Below are positions 43,780-53,109 of a stretch of DNA of 64,000 bases, piece by piece. Position 1 is the stretch's first letter, and every line of letters begins with the position of its first letter. Under the pieces are notes generated by a model. The model was not told the origin of the DNA and made no database searches. It saw only the letters and a list, made by a program, of their open reading frames with translations. The DNA comes from Cyanobacteria bacterium TGS_CYA1 (GTDB lineage: Bacteria; Cyanobacteriota; Vampirovibrionia; Obscuribacterales; Obscuribacteraceae): contig JAHCIQ010000005.1 of the NCBI GenBank assembly GCA_026129135.1, positions 186,001-250,000 of the forward strand, read 5' to 3'. A program made the position numbers and the translations under genes.

Positions 43780-44415
43780 TTATTGGTCCGGAGCTTTGTG
43801 ACTGGCTTCTGGCTTCAAGTGATGGTAGAGGTAGTAGCCAAAACCACCAAGCCCAACAAGGACAATAAGCAAGTCGAACTTGTGCCAGATATCTCTGAAC
43901 ATTTCCATATTGGCGCCAAACCAGATACCGACATAAGTCAGGAAATAACACCAGACCAGCGAACCGATAAAGGTGAAAGCGACAAAAATCCAGAAATGAG
44001 CCTTGAGCACGCCTGCTGGAAAAGAAATAAAAGTTCGCACTACTGGCAACATTCTTCCGATGAAGAAAGTTATGTCGCCGTATTTGTTGACCCATTTATC
44101 GGCAAGCTCTAAATCGCGCGATTTAAGCAGGAACCACTTGCCATATTTTTCAAGAAACGGTCTTCCGCCCCACATGCCTAAGAAATAGGAAGGAATCGAA
44201 CCGATAACACATCCGACTGCACCAGCAAGTGCCGCAAGGTGCACATTCATTTTGCCTTGCTGGACTAAAATTCCAGCTGTTGGCATAATCGCCTCACTTG
44301 GCAAAGGAATATTGGCAGATTCAATCGCCATCATAATCATGACGCCCCAGTAGCCCCATGCTTCGACATTCATTTTTATCCATTCCAGGATGGGGTCGAT
44401 TAATTGATGAAGCAT
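43780..44415 (-). CDS. DedA-family membrane protein
   Basis: Integral membrane protein of 211 residues with the DedA/VTT domain: N-terminal M-A-I-E-S-A-N-I-P-L-P-S-E, the conserved glycine-rich G-S-I-P-S-Y-F-L-G, and F-I-G-R-M-L-P-V-V-R-T-F-I-S-F-P-A-G near the middle, followed by two further helices. DedA proteins act as polyprenyl-phosphate or phospholipid transporters and are needed for envelope homeostasis. The gene is single, convergent with the small basic protein and divergent from selB. Confidence 0.92.
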   Translation of the reverse strand: MLHQLIDPILEWIKMNVEAWGYWGVMIMMAIESANIPLPSEAIMPTAGILVQQGKMNVHLAALAGAVGCVIGSIPSYFLGMWGGRPFLEKYGKWFLLKSRDLELADKWVNKYGDITFFIGRMLPVVRTFISFPAGVLKAHFWIFVAFTFIGSLVWCYFLTYVGIWFGANMEMFRDIWHKFDLLIVLVGLGGFGYYLYHHLKPEASHKAPDQ

Positions 44416-44473
44416 GTAATGGCATCCCGAAGAAAAGTAAATCCAAACCCAAATTCTACTTACAATAAATAGA

Positions 44474-46507
44474 ATGAATCAAATAGCAACCGCTAATCTG
44501 CACTTTACACTTGCCACCGCAGGACACGTAGACCACGGCAAAACTAGCCTTTTGAGAGCTTTGACCGGAATCGATCCCGACCGGCTCAAGGAAGAGAAAG
44601 AGCGCGAGATGACAACCGATATCGGTTTTGCTCACTTGTCTCTTTCGCTTGCTCAAATAGAGAAAGATTTCTCATCATTAAAAAGTCTCATTCCAAAACT
44701 CGACTCCCAGAAAAATCTGAGATTCGAGGCAAATGCCAAACTCGATCCTGAATCAAAAATCACAGTATCGTTCGTCGACGTGCCCGGACACGGCAAATTC
44801 ATTAAAAACATGCTCGCCGGCGTCGGCGGTATCGACGCTGCACTGCTAGTGGTGGCATCGGACGAAGGGGTCATGCCCCAGACTATCCAGCACGTAAAAA
44901 TACTTTCTTTGCTCGGAATCAAAAATTGCGTTCTTGCTCTAACAAAGTGCGACCTGGTCGGAACTGACGAACCCGAACTCGCGCTCGATGAAGTAAAAGA
45001 ATTGCTTGCCCAGTACGACATCAATTTAGTCGATTATGCCCTTGTATCCAACACGACCAAAAGCGGCATGGATGAGCTAAAATCCAAAATAATCGCGCTT
45101 CTTTTAAGCCAGTCGCACATAGACAAAAGATTCGACTCGAAAGGAAATCTGCTGCCAGCCTACCTTCCAGTCGATCGGGTCTTTTCAAAACCAGGCTACG
45201 GTGTGGTCGTAACAGGAACGCTCGTGAGCGGACAAATCAAAATCGGCGACAATTTATTTTTGCAACCAGGCGATATCGAAGGCCGGGTACGCGGACTCGA
45301 GTCTTGCGGCAAGTCTATCAAAGAAAATAACAGTGCCTTTCCAGGTCAGCGTCTTGCAGTAAACTTAGTTTTGAAAGGCAACGAATCGGTAGAGCGCGGA
45401 CATGTAGCGATATCGCAGAATCGCGCGGCCATCAAAGATTTAATAGTCCAGGTGAGCGACCTTGGCGGTCTCAAGCGCGGAGCTGAGAAAGCGAAAAAGA
45501 CCTTAAAAGCGCAACAAGTCCTTTTCTATAACGGCACTGCTGAATCGGTCGGAACTTTCAGATGGCTCGAAAAGCTCGACTCGAACACTGTAATCGCCCA
45601 GATTCATCTAAAAGATCCAGTGCTCACAATGCCTGGGCAGCGCTTCGTTGTTCGATATGGCGACAATGGAATCGCCGGCGGTCAGATTATCATTACACAC
45701 CGCCCACGGTGGCTGACTCGCGAGCGCATTAAAACAATTGCAACTCAATGCATTAATAAGAAATACTCACAAGCCATAATTGACTATCTCAGTTTCGTTC
45801 CTGCAGGTCACATCACACGACATGAGCTTTTCTCCCTTTTGCCTCCGGCGCTCTTTGCACAAGAACTGCAATCGCTTATCACCGAAAACAAAGTCTTAGA
45901 ATCGGGCGACTTAATCACGGCAGAATCGACAATTTCCAATTTGAAGAAAAAGGCATTATCACTCTTAGAATCGGCAAAATCAGGTTTAAGTCAAGAAGAA
46001 ATGCGAGTAAAGCTCGCGCCACTTTTTGAGCGTTCGCTATTTCATCGTCTCTTAGAGGATCTCGAAAAGTCAGGCGCCATCGCAAAAGGCGAAAGCGATA
46101 AGTACGTCCTGCCTAAAAATAAGACCGAGGAAAAAGTTGTCGATCCTAACTTTGCAAAAATATCCGAATACCTCGAAAAAGAATTTTGCATAGAAATCGA
46201 AACTCTATCGAAAGAACTGAGAATTCCCGCTAAACAACTGGCTTTAACTTTGCGCAAAATGGAACAAGAAAAATTAGTTTCCATAGTAAACCAAAATTTT
46301 GTCTCTTCTGGCGCATCAATCGCAAAAGCGCACAAAGTCTTGTTCGAAATCTGGCAAGGCAAGAAGAACATCTCTCCCAGCGAATTTCGAGAAAAACTGG
46401 GAGTGTCTCGCAAATACACAATGGAACTACTAGCCTATTTCGACGAGCGTCAAATCACACGACGAACCAATGACGGAAGAGCCTTGCTAAAAGCACCTAA
46501 AGGCTAG
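44474..46507 (+). CDS. selB: Selenocysteine-specific elongation factor SelB
   Basis: Translational GTPase of 677 residues. G1 is G17-H-V-D-H-G-K-T24, with the SelB-type switch region [22 protein letters not shown]3 is D102-V-P-G-H-G and G4 T157-K-C-D160. Domains II/III follow ([13 protein letters not shown]), and the last ~250 residues are winged-helix repeats ([25 protein letters not shown]) as in SelB domain IV, which binds the SECIS hairpin. An insertion of about 30 residues precedes G3. No selA, selC or selD is in the window. It implies that the organism decodes UGA as selenocysteine somewhere in its genome. Confidence 0.9.
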   Translation: MNQIATANLHFTLATAGHVDHGKTSLLRALTGIDPDRLKEEKEREMTTDIGFAHLSLSLAQIEKDFSSLKSLIPKLDSQKNLRFEANAKLDPESKITVSFVDVPGHGKFIKNMLAGVGGIDAALLVVASDEGVMPQTIQHVKILSLLGIKNCVLALTKCDLVGTDEPELALDEVKELLAQYDINLVDYALVSNTTKSGMDELKSKIIALLLSQSHIDKRFDSKGNLLPAYLPVDRVFSKPGYGVVVTGTLVSGQIKIGDNLFLQPGDIEGRVRGLESCGKSIKENNSAFPGQRLAVNLVLKGNESVERGHVAISQNRAAIKDLIVQVSDLGGLKRGAEKAKKTLKAQQVLFYNGTAESVGTFRWLEKLDSNTVIAQIHLKDPVLTMPGQRFVVRYGDNGIAGGQIIITHRPRWLTRERIKTIATQCINKKYSQAIIDYLSFVPAGHITRHELFSLLPPALFAQELQSLITENKVLESGDLITAESTISNLKKKALSLLESAKSGLSQEEMRVKLAPLFERSLFHRLLEDLEKSGAIAKGESDKYVLPKNKTEEKVVDPNFAKISEYLEKEFCIEIETLSKELRIPAKQLALTLRKMEQEKLVSIVNQNFVSSGASIAKAHKVLFEIWQGKKNISPSEFREKLGVSRKYTMELLAYFDERQITRRTNDGRALLKAPKG

Positions 46508-46520
46508 CTCCCAAGCAGAA

Positions 46521-47351
46521 TCACTGATGCCTGACTTCATCTCTAGAATTGGCATCAATTCCCAGCGATGACAGTATAGTTTCTGTAATCACCTTATTGC
46601 CCAGGCTGTTTGGATGAACACCATCCACCGTAAGCAGAAAATCTTTAGCATCGCAATTGGTCCGATAGGCTTTGATCATGTCGACAAAGGTTTTGCGCAC
46701 ATCAGCAAGGATTACCTTTTCTTCAAGAGCCAGTTTTCTCAGCCCTTCGGCGTATGTCTCTAGCATCATGTCTGGCTTGCACGAAGCGTCTTCAAAGAAA
46801 GTTGGTGGAGTGACCAACAATACAGACTGCGAATTCGCCTTGGCATCTTTGATCATTGCTTTGACATTGTCTAGATATTTAGATATTTCAACGCCTTTGG
46901 GACCGCCGCCATCGGGAGAGTTCGGGGTAAATCCATGACCCACGTCGTTTACACCGACAAAAATTATTACCAGATTGGCACCAGATTTAATTGCATCTTT
47001 CGAAAAGCGCTCGCGAAGGTCGTCTGAATGTTCACCGTCAATGCCTTTATTGAGCACTTTTATTTTCTGCTCGGGAAGTATCGCAGCCAAATACGCCTCC
47101 AATCGGCTTGGAAAGCTGCTATTAGGTTCGACTCCGTATCGAGTAATACTGTCTCCGATACATACGATAGACTTTACATTCTCTAATTGTGGTGGCACTG
47201 TTTGCATATTTTTGTCGCTCTTTTTAAACGAAATAGATTTGAAAACATCGGGCGCAGGAGGTCTTTCGAGCGTAGCCAATTTGAACGCAGAAAACAGACC
47301 AAGCACAATGACGCCAACAGTACAAATTGAGGAAACTTTCTTCATTATCAT
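46521..47351 (-). CDS. SGNH/GDSL hydrolase
   Basis: Exported or membrane-anchored hydrolase of 276 residues with an N-terminal hydrophobic segment (I-C-T-V-G-V-I-V-L-G-L-F). SGNH blocks are visible: C-I-G-D-S-I-T-R-Y-G (block I, catalytic Ser), F-V-G-V-N-D-V-G-H (block III Asn) and D-G-V-H-P-N-S-L-G (block V Asp/His). These enzymes are esterases or acyl transferases acting on lipids or acylated polysaccharides. It overlaps the upstream SGNH-like gene by four bases (ATGA), so the two are translationally coupled. Confidence 0.87.
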   Translation of the reverse strand: MIMKKVSSICTVGVIVLGLFSAFKLATLERPPAPDVFKSISFKKSDKNMQTVPPQLENVKSIVCIGDSITRYGVEPNSSFPSRLEAYLAAILPEQKIKVLNKGIDGEHSDDLRERFSKDAIKSGANLVIIFVGVNDVGHGFTPNSPDGGGPKGVEISKYLDNVKAMIKDAKANSQSVLLVTPPTFFEDASCKPDMMLETYAEGLRKLALEEKVILADVRKTFVDMIKAYRTNCDAKDFLLTVDGVHPNSLGNKVITETILSSLGIDANSRDEVRHQ

Positions 47352-48445
47352 CTCGAACTTGCCCCCTCATCTACCGCAGTTCGGCACAGCTGTGGTGCCA
47401 ACGATTCAATTAAACGTTTACCGCCAAGCTTATTCAAGTGCGCGGAATCATGGAAAACATCATGCCCAGCGAATTTTGGATCAGCACTCAAATCGATATA
47501 CTCAGTTGAATTATCAAATGCAATCTTCTTAAGTGTGTCGCTGAACTTGTCATAAAATCCGGGCTTCATTAATGCACGATTCTCCGCCGTCAAAGGCAGA
47601 TTGACCACAATCAGCTCGATATTTTGTTTCTTGCAAAAAGAAACTAAACGCTCTAAAAATTTTATTTGAGTTTTGAGCGAATCGTTCTTTTCCAGGTAAT
47701 CATAGACCTGGACATATTCTTTTAGCGAGTTCTGGAAACGCTCTTGGTCAGTAGGTTTCTCTTGCGATATCGAAGCAGGCGAACCAAGAATGGATGTCTC
47801 CACCCCAGCAAAAAAACTTTTCAAATAGTTCGACAGAGTAGATTTATTCTTGTAGATATAGACTGTTCTAGTCAAAATATAGTCTGTCCAATCAACGAAA
47901 TTGTCGTGATACAAAGGCAACAAGTTGAAGTCGCCTGGAAGCAAAAGGGAACGATATGTATCAGAAAGATTTTTAGCAGGTATTCGGCTATCGCCAAAAT
48001 CTCTTGGTGTCACCGCCAGAACATTGTGTTTTCCAAGCTTGCCCCACTCTAGCAATCTATTGAAAATCAAGAGTTGGTCTGAAATCAAGCCAGCTTCGAT
48101 AGCGTAAACATAGATAGATTTTTTCGCCTTGCAATAATCTGAAAGGTCAGCTTGTGCAGTTTTTGCAATAGAAACATACTCGTCTTTGTCGTCCATCAAT
48201 GCAAGCGGCACCTCCACCACCGATGAGCCAAAGAAGGCGACATCGGGCTTTTCTGCTGCACTTTCGGCAAAAGCATAAACGTCTCTAGACTGAGCAAGGT
48301 TTGTGTCCATGTATTTGCTTGGTCCCTGGAGCAAAATCACGTTCAAGATAAAATTGGAAAGAAAAAAAACAAACAATGCCACCATAGTGGCAGACTTTGG
48401 CTCAGACTGCTTCACTGGCTGTGAATTTGAGGTTTCTCGGGACAC
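47348..48445 (-). CDS. Membrane-anchored SGNH-like protein
   Basis: Protein of 365 residues with an N-terminal membrane helix (about 22-40, A-L-F-V-F-F-L-S-N-F-I-L-N-V-I-L-L). The body has F-F-G-S-S-V-V-E near the start, where SGNH block I has G-D/S-S, and F-H-D-S-A-H-L-N-K-L-G-G-K near the end (block V Asp/His). This layout, one anchor plus a degenerate SGNH domain, resembles DltD and AlgX/AlgJ-type O-acyl-transfer proteins. With the coupled GDSL hydrolase it may modify a surface polymer; no MBOAT acyltransferase is adjacent. Confidence 0.72.
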   Translation of the reverse strand: MSRETSNSQPVKQSEPKSATMVALFVFFLSNFILNVILLQGPSKYMDTNLAQSRDVYAFAESAAEKPDVAFFGSSVVEVPLALMDDKDEYVSIAKTAQADLSDYCKAKKSIYVYAIEAGLISDQLLIFNRLLEWGKLGKHNVLAVTPRDFGDSRIPAKNLSDTYRSLLLPGDFNLLPLYHDNFVDWTDYILTRTVYIYKNKSTLSNYLKSFFAGVETSILGSPASISQEKPTDQERFQNSLKEYVQVYDYLEKNDSLKTQIKFLERLVSFCKKQNIELIVVNLPLTAENRALMKPGFYDKFSDTLKKIAFDNSTEYIDLSADPKFAGHDVFHDSAHLNKLGGKRLIESLAPQLCRTAVDEGASSR

Positions 48446-48525
48446 TCTTGCAATCCTAATCGATGCTTTCGACTGACGTCAAATAACTCGATAAATTGGG
48501 CTCTTTGCAAGCTTTTCAAGAGGAG

Positions 48526-49266
48526 CTAGGGTCGCCTATCCCATGTCCAGAAAGCGTTTCTTTCCCTTTGGTTAAAAGGCGCTCTCCACTCTCGTTCGTC
48601 CAAAACGGTCGGTTCAACTTTGAACAAATCCATGTCTCGAGGACCTTGAACTTTAGTAGCCTCGTCAACCAAATTAGGCTTTATAACGGGTTTTGATTTC
48701 GCGGTAGTCTCTGGATATCTGAAATCTTTGCTTTCGTGAAACAAAAGACTTCCACCAGAATCAAATTTTAGTACAACGTTGCTCGTGATTGGCTGATTTT
48801 CAATGTTATTGAAAATAATTGACCATTGAACAATCTTGTCGTCTTTTAGCTTGAAGCGAAGCACGTGAAAACAAATCATGTCGGTGTCTCTGGGAATTCG
48901 ATAATAAATAGACGAATAGCCTGGCGCCTCGCTTGGTATTTGCACTTTGATTGATTTTAGAAGAGCGAGCCTTTTTTCAGTAAATTTATATGGCTCACCA
49001 AACCATTCTTTGACCTTGGTAGAAGGACATCCAATCAAATCGCAATTATGCAAAAGTAAATTGAACCTTTTATAAAAAGTAATTGAGTCATTTTTGAACT
49101 GTTGAGTGCTGTGTTCAAAGAGTTTGGTCGCCTCGCCAGCAACAATCCATGAAGCATTGGCAGCAGGAATCGATCCTGCAATCACAACTATCAGTAACGA
49201 ATTCAAAATCCTGTAGAGCAACCCGCAAATCCTCAAATAACCACCCTTAAGGATACCACTCGGCAT
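48526..49266 (-). CDS. Exported BamE/SmpA-like protein of unknown function
   Basis: Protein of 246 residues with a signal peptide (I-L-N-S-L-L-I-V-V-I-A-G ... A-A-N-A). The body has V-K-E-W-F-G-E-P-Y-K-F (the V-x-x-x-L-G-x-P turn seen in SmpA/BamE-type domains), I-Y-Y-R-I-P, I-V-Q-W-S-I-I-F and R-Y-P-E-T-T. The same series (V-K-A-V-L-G-E-P-F, F-Y-R-I-P, V-I-G-W-S-V-F, S-Y-P-E-T-T) appears in the protein at 56639, so they are paralogues. Upstream sequence is poor in ribosome-binding signal at the ATG used, and a slightly later TTG start is possible. Function unknown. Confidence 0.66.
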   Translation of the reverse strand: MPSGILKGGYLRICGLLYRILNSLLIVVIAGSIPAANASWIVAGEATKLFEHSTQQFKNDSITFYKRFNLLLHNCDLIGCPSTKVKEWFGEPYKFTEKRLALLKSIKVQIPSEAPGYSSIYYRIPRDTDMICFHVLRFKLKDDKIVQWSIIFNNIENQPITSNVVLKFDSGGSLLFHESKDFRYPETTAKSKPVIKPNLVDEATKVQGPRDMDLFKVEPTVLDEREWRAPFNQRERNAFWTWDRRP

Positions 49267-49390
49267 CGCGAGAGCGAACTATGCTAGGAAAATACTACGT
49301 CCCTATCTGGCAGTGCGCCGACTGGGGACCGCGGTTGAGTTGCCGCCGTTTCTAATAAAAAAGACAATGGCAATCTAGAGGTCAAAAATT

Positions 49391-49678
49391 ATGTTTAGCA
49401 GACAAAAGCTGATCGACACTACGTCGAGCGCTGATACCGCTATGGACAAAGGCGATCTTGATAGAGCCGAAACTCTCTACACAAAAGCAATTATCATAGC
49501 TGAAAAAATGTATGGCAAAAATTGCGTCTCTGTGGCGTCGCTGTTAATGAGCCTTGTGCGTCTTTACAAGAAAAAAGGCGACGACTGGCAAGCAGACTTT
49601 TTAAAATGCAAAATACAAGAGATTTTGGCTACACCAGTAGAAATCAGCGGACAATTTAGAAAATTGCAGGAACAGTAG
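49391..49678 (+). CDS. Short tetratricopeptide-repeat protein
   Basis: A 95-residue cytoplasmic protein made of about two TPR-like helical pairs: A-M-D-K-G-D-L-D-R-A-E-T-L-Y-T-K-A and V-A-S-L-L-M-S-L-V-R-L-Y-K-K-K-G. The start has an AGAGGT ribosome-binding site. It precedes the methyltransferase pair by about 50 bases on the same strand. It is probably a small adaptor; nothing specific can be said. Confidence 0.72.
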   Translation: MFSRQKLIDTTSSADTAMDKGDLDRAETLYTKAIIIAEKMYGKNCVSVASLLMSLVRLYKKKGDDWQADFLKCKIQEILATPVEISGQFRKLQEQ

Positions 49679-49734
49679 AATCGTACAGCAAATCTGATAT
49701 CCTCTTAGTCTTCACGAATCCACTTTAGTTGCAA

Positions 49735-50409
49735 ATGAGCCTGGAAAACGACGAAAAAGACGAGCGCCGCGATTATTATTCGCGTATCGCAGAGCAGTAC
49801 GAAAAGTGCGCGCTGGAAGAAACTGGCTACAAAGCTCATGAAATTGTCCCTGCGAAGCTTTTCCAAATGATTGAAGGCTTCGAGCATCCCATTTCGGTTT
49901 TGGATCTGGGCTGTGGAACAGGGCTTGCATCCGTCCCCTTCATCGATCGCAATGACCTGGTAACAGGCGTTGATTTCTCACCTGGAATGATTGAAGTCTG
50001 CAAGAAAAGAAAATTCGAAAATCTCATATGTCAGAGCATCAATGAAGAACTTGCAGTTACGGATGATTCTTTCAATCTGACGATATGTCTTGGCGCCTTT
50101 GAATTTGTCGAGAATGCAAAATTTCTGCTAGATCAAGTTTTTAGAAAGCTTAGAGCTGGCGGAATATTCGCATTCACCATTCCCACAAGCAAAGAACCTT
50201 GCGAACGGCTTAAGATTCAATATTTTACAGTAGAAGAAATGGAAAAGGATTTAAAAGAAACCGGATTCACACTGCTTGAAGTCGAATCATTTTTGGGCTG
50301 GGAAACAGGTCATCTCCAAGCACTAGATGGTAAGTCAAAAGGGCAACACGAAAAGGTTCAGTACGCAGCGTTGTATGCTCAAAAACCGGATGCAACAAAA
50401 ATATCGTGA
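49735..50409 (+). CDS. Class I SAM-dependent methyltransferase A
   Basis: Methyltransferase of 224 residues from the ATG at 49735 (a TTG two codons earlier is the alternative). SAM-binding motif I is V-L-D-L-G-C-G-T-G-L-A, followed by the acidic loop T-G-V-D-F-S-P-G-M-I-E-V and motif I-C-L-G-A-F-E-F-V. The family is ubiquinone/tellurite-type small-molecule methyltransferases, with an unknown substrate. Its stop overlaps the GTG start of the next methyltransferase (GTGA), so they are made together. Confidence 0.88.
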   Translation: MSLENDEKDERRDYYSRIAEQYEKCALEETGYKAHEIVPAKLFQMIEGFEHPISVLDLGCGTGLASVPFIDRNDLVTGVDFSPGMIEVCKKRKFENLICQSINEELAVTDDSFNLTICLGAFEFVENAKFLLDQVFRKLRAGGIFAFTIPTSKEPCERLKIQYFTVEEMEKDLKETGFTLLEVESFLGWETGHLQALDGKSKGQHEKVQYAALYAQKPDATKIS

Positions 50410-51143
50410 CCGAGCCACTAGATAATCACTATACTTCAGCCCGATTGGCAGAAATTTACGACCTTGATAGTGGTTGGTCAGAAGATAGAGAGTTCTATCT
50501 AAATCTTGCCGGAACAACACCAAAACGTATTCTTGATTTAGGCTGCGGGACTGGCTTGCTATGCGACGCTTACGCTGCTTCAGGTCACAAGGTTACAGGT
50601 GTCGATCCGGCAGAAGCGATGCTTGATGTCGCTCGCAAGAAACCGCATGCCAAAGACATAGAATGGATTCTGTCTACAGCACAAGATTTCAAATCGTCGC
50701 ATTTATTTGATTTGATAATAATGACTGGGCATGCGTTTCAGGTCTTACTCACAGATCGCGACGTAATTACTGTTTTCAAAATGATGAAAGAACACTTACA
50801 TCCCGATGGTCTCATCGTCTTCGAGTCTCGCAATCCATTATACGATTGGAAGAAGGAATGGAATTACGAAATTCCGCTCGATACTACTAGTGGTATCGTC
50901 ACTGAATCTCGAAAGCTGGAAAACTTTGAAAATAATCTGATGACATTCACTCTGAATTATGAGTTTCCTTCGGATATTTTGACTTCAACGAGTGTTCTGA
51001 AATTTTGGACCAAAGCAGAAATCGAACAGAACCTGGCCAGCGCTAATTTAGCTATAGAAAAAATCAGCGGCACCTGGGAAGATGCGCCATTTGAGCCAAG
51101 CAGCTCTAAGGAAATGATTTTCTGGGTGCACAATCGCAGCTAG
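50406..51143 (+). CDS. Class I SAM-dependent methyltransferase B
   Basis: Methyltransferase of 245 residues starting at a GTG that overlaps the previous stop. Motif I is I-L-D-L-G-C-G-T-G-L-L, followed by V-T-G-V-D-P-A-E-A-M-L and I-M-T-G-H-A-F-Q-V-L-L; the C-terminal sheet (E-M-I-F-W-V) is typical of the group with a small lid insertion. Two coupled methyltransferases of different subgroup suggest successive or heterodimeric action on one substrate; the substrate cannot be named. Confidence 0.88.
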   Translation: MTEPLDNHYTSARLAEIYDLDSGWSEDREFYLNLAGTTPKRILDLGCGTGLLCDAYAASGHKVTGVDPAEAMLDVARKKPHAKDIEWILSTAQDFKSSHLFDLIIMTGHAFQVLLTDRDVITVFKMMKEHLHPDGLIVFESRNPLYDWKKEWNYEIPLDTTSGIVTESRKLENFENNLMTFTLNYEFPSDILTSTSVLKFWTKAEIEQNLASANLAIEKISGTWEDAPFEPSSSKEMIFWVHNRS

Positions 51144-51195
51144 CCTCGGTGGCAAATATATTGTCAAATTGCCACGGGCATGATATTGTGGATGC

Positions 51196-51465
51196 ATGCA
51201 AAAAAAACGAAGAAATTATACTGAACTGGGCGATTACGAAATGCCAGAGGAACTCTCAGGCAAAGTCGAAGAAATGATCGCTATTGCAGATGAAGAAGAT
51301 GAGCTAGCTCGCCTGAATTTCAGATGGAGTAAAGAGCCTTTGGAAACAGTAAAAATGGCAGCCAGCTTAATTGGAATTCCGTATCAAACTTTTATAAAAC
51401 AAACTGTATTTGAACACGCGCTTCAAATTATAAAAGAGGTTAGAGAATCAAAACGCTCGGTCTAA
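51196..51465 (+). CDS. CopG/BrnA-type ribbon-helix-helix protein (antitoxin-like)
   Basis: An 89-residue protein with acidic N-terminal part and C-terminal F-R-W-S-K-E-P-L-E-T-V-K-M-A-A-S-L-I-G-I-P-Y-Q-T-F-I-K-Q, the strand-helix-turn-helix of CopG-like antitoxins (the G-I-P-Y-Q-T turn is characteristic). Such antitoxins bind DNA as dimers and usually adjoin a RelE/HigB/BrnT toxin. None is visible on either side: upstream is a methyltransferase and downstream a convergent TPR gene with a four-base overlap. It is therefore an orphan antitoxin or a stand-alone regulator. Confidence 0.78.
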   Translation: MQKKRRNYTELGDYEMPEELSGKVEEMIAIADEEDELARLNFRWSKEPLETVKMAASLIGIPYQTFIKQTVFEHALQIIKEVRESKRSV

Positions 51466-53042
51466 TCGATAGAGCCAGCGACATCACCAAGTTCCTTCTT
51501 TATTTTCGCTCGCAGCTCAAGAGTATTGACTTTGACTTTTTTTACGTCAACTCCAGCAGCTCTGCGAAGCGTCTCATCGCAAGCCATTAAAGCGCCCTTC
51601 AAATCATTGTTGGCGAATTTCAAACGAGCAAGAATATTGTAAACAGAAATGTGATCCGGTTCAAGCGCTATCGCCTTTTCAACATCGGCAAGCGCCTTGT
51701 CTATTTGATTCCATTTCCAATAAGAAAAAGCGCGATCCACATAGCCATATTCATAGTTCGGATCCAATTTGATTTCTTTTTCAGCATAAACAAAAGCCAT
51801 TGGTTCAAGTTTGATGCTCGAATAATTATTTGATAGTTGATGATAAATTTCCATCAAATCCTTCTTGTGTTCCTCATCCTTAGGACAAAGAACACTGGCA
51901 TTCTCCAAAGCCTGCACAGCATCATGAAATTGCTGCATATCGGCAAGCAAAATGCCACGTTTTAAATAAGCGCTATAGTCATCTGGATAGAAATTGGAAA
52001 CCAAGCAATAATCGGCTAGCGCATTGTTCTTTTCATTAATGGCTTCAAAACATTTTGCTCTCATATTTAAAGCAAGTCGATTGGTCGGATCCACCTTCAA
52101 TGCAGCGTTATAACTATTTATCGCTTCAACATAATTCGAATAGGTGTAGTGATCACAACCTTGATTCAAGTGGGCGTAAAAGTTGTTTGGATTTACTTTA
52201 AGCGCTTCGTTGGTGTCATAAACTGAACCAGCAAAATCTTTCAAATTCTCTTTCGCGTTTGCTCTGTTTACGAGCGCGTAAGAATTATATGGGTCCAATT
52301 GAAGACACTTATTAAAATTCGAAAGCGCAGATAAATTGTCACCTTCCTGTAAGTACGATGTTCCATCGAAATAATAAAAGTACGAGCAGTCTGGATTTGA
52401 TTCAATAGCTCGTTTCATCTCTTGGTGCGAGCGTTTGGTATCAAAATCCGACCAGGCATGTGAAATTCGTGCAAGTTTCAGCGACCTCTTATTACGAGCG
52501 ATAACGCCTTGTGGCCCCGTTCTACTAAGCCCGGCTACAAAATTATGTAGCTGTTTTTCTTGTCCAATAGAATTGACGTCTAAATGTTCTAACCGAAACG
52601 TACCATCTTCCCGAATGACCGTCAGCTGAAAAATCACTTTTATTTCGGGCATTTTTGCCTTCGAAACATCTAGCATGGTACCAACTATTTGGACCAATGA
52701 AGAGGAGCCTAAGAAAGCACAATTATCAGGGTAGTTCAAATAAGCATCAATCAGAATCTTATCGTCTTTGATACCCAGCACATTCTTCAGTTGAGCTGCA
52801 TGCTCGCAATTTTTGCCTGACTTCAACTCGGAGAAGGCTTGTTGCAACCAATCATAAGCAAAGTCGCTAGGATTGAGAACTGCCGACTTTGTCGTTGAAT
52901 TTTCACTATAAATAAGTATGGCTTCGTTTGAAGCCTCAATATAAATCGGCTTCCACAGGAAATACCCCAGAGCCATCGACGCGACGATGAGCATAAAATA
53001 TGCTCGCACAGGTTTTACAGGCGACGGGGAGAATCTGAACAT
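51462..53042 (-). CDS. Membrane-anchored TPR protein
   Basis: Protein of 526 residues: one N-terminal membrane helix (about 15-30), an extracytoplasmic domain of about 150 residues (with F-A-Y-D-W-L-Q-Q-A-F), a linker A-W-S-D-F-D-T-K-R-S-H-Q-E-M-K-R-A-I, then about eight TPR units (A-L-S-N-F-N-K-C-L-Q-L-D-P and similar). The same architecture, including the W-x-D-x-D-x-K-R linker, is found in the protein at 54345, so the two are paralogues separated by the patatin gene. TPRs point to protein binding in the periplasm. Function unknown. Confidence 0.84.
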   Translation of the reverse strand: MFRFSPSPVKPVRAYFMLIVASMALGYFLWKPIYIEASNEAILIYSENSTTKSAVLNPSDFAYDWLQQAFSELKSGKNCEHAAQLKNVLGIKDDKILIDAYLNYPDNCAFLGSSSLVQIVGTMLDVSKAKMPEIKVIFQLTVIREDGTFRLEHLDVNSIGQEKQLHNFVAGLSRTGPQGVIARNKRSLKLARISHAWSDFDTKRSHQEMKRAIESNPDCSYFYYFDGTSYLQEGDNLSALSNFNKCLQLDPYNSYALVNRANAKENLKDFAGSVYDTNEALKVNPNNFYAHLNQGCDHYTYSNYVEAINSYNAALKVDPTNRLALNMRAKCFEAINEKNNALADYCLVSNFYPDDYSAYLKRGILLADMQQFHDAVQALENASVLCPKDEEHKKDLMEIYHQLSNNYSSIKLEPMAFVYAEKEIKLDPNYEYGYVDRAFSYWKWNQIDKALADVEKAIALEPDHISVYNILARLKFANNDLKGALMACDETLRRAAGVDVKKVKVNTLELRAKIKKELGDVAGSID

Positions 53043-53109
53043 GTTCTGATTCTCTTACATTTAATCTAATCGCACAAATAAAACTTGTGCTTCAACTACA
53101 TCTAACAGT

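Noticed and set aside
51196-53042. Toxin-antitoxin pair with the CopG-like gene
   Set aside because: The convergent neighbour is a TPR protein and the upstream neighbour a methyltransferase; neither resembles a toxin.
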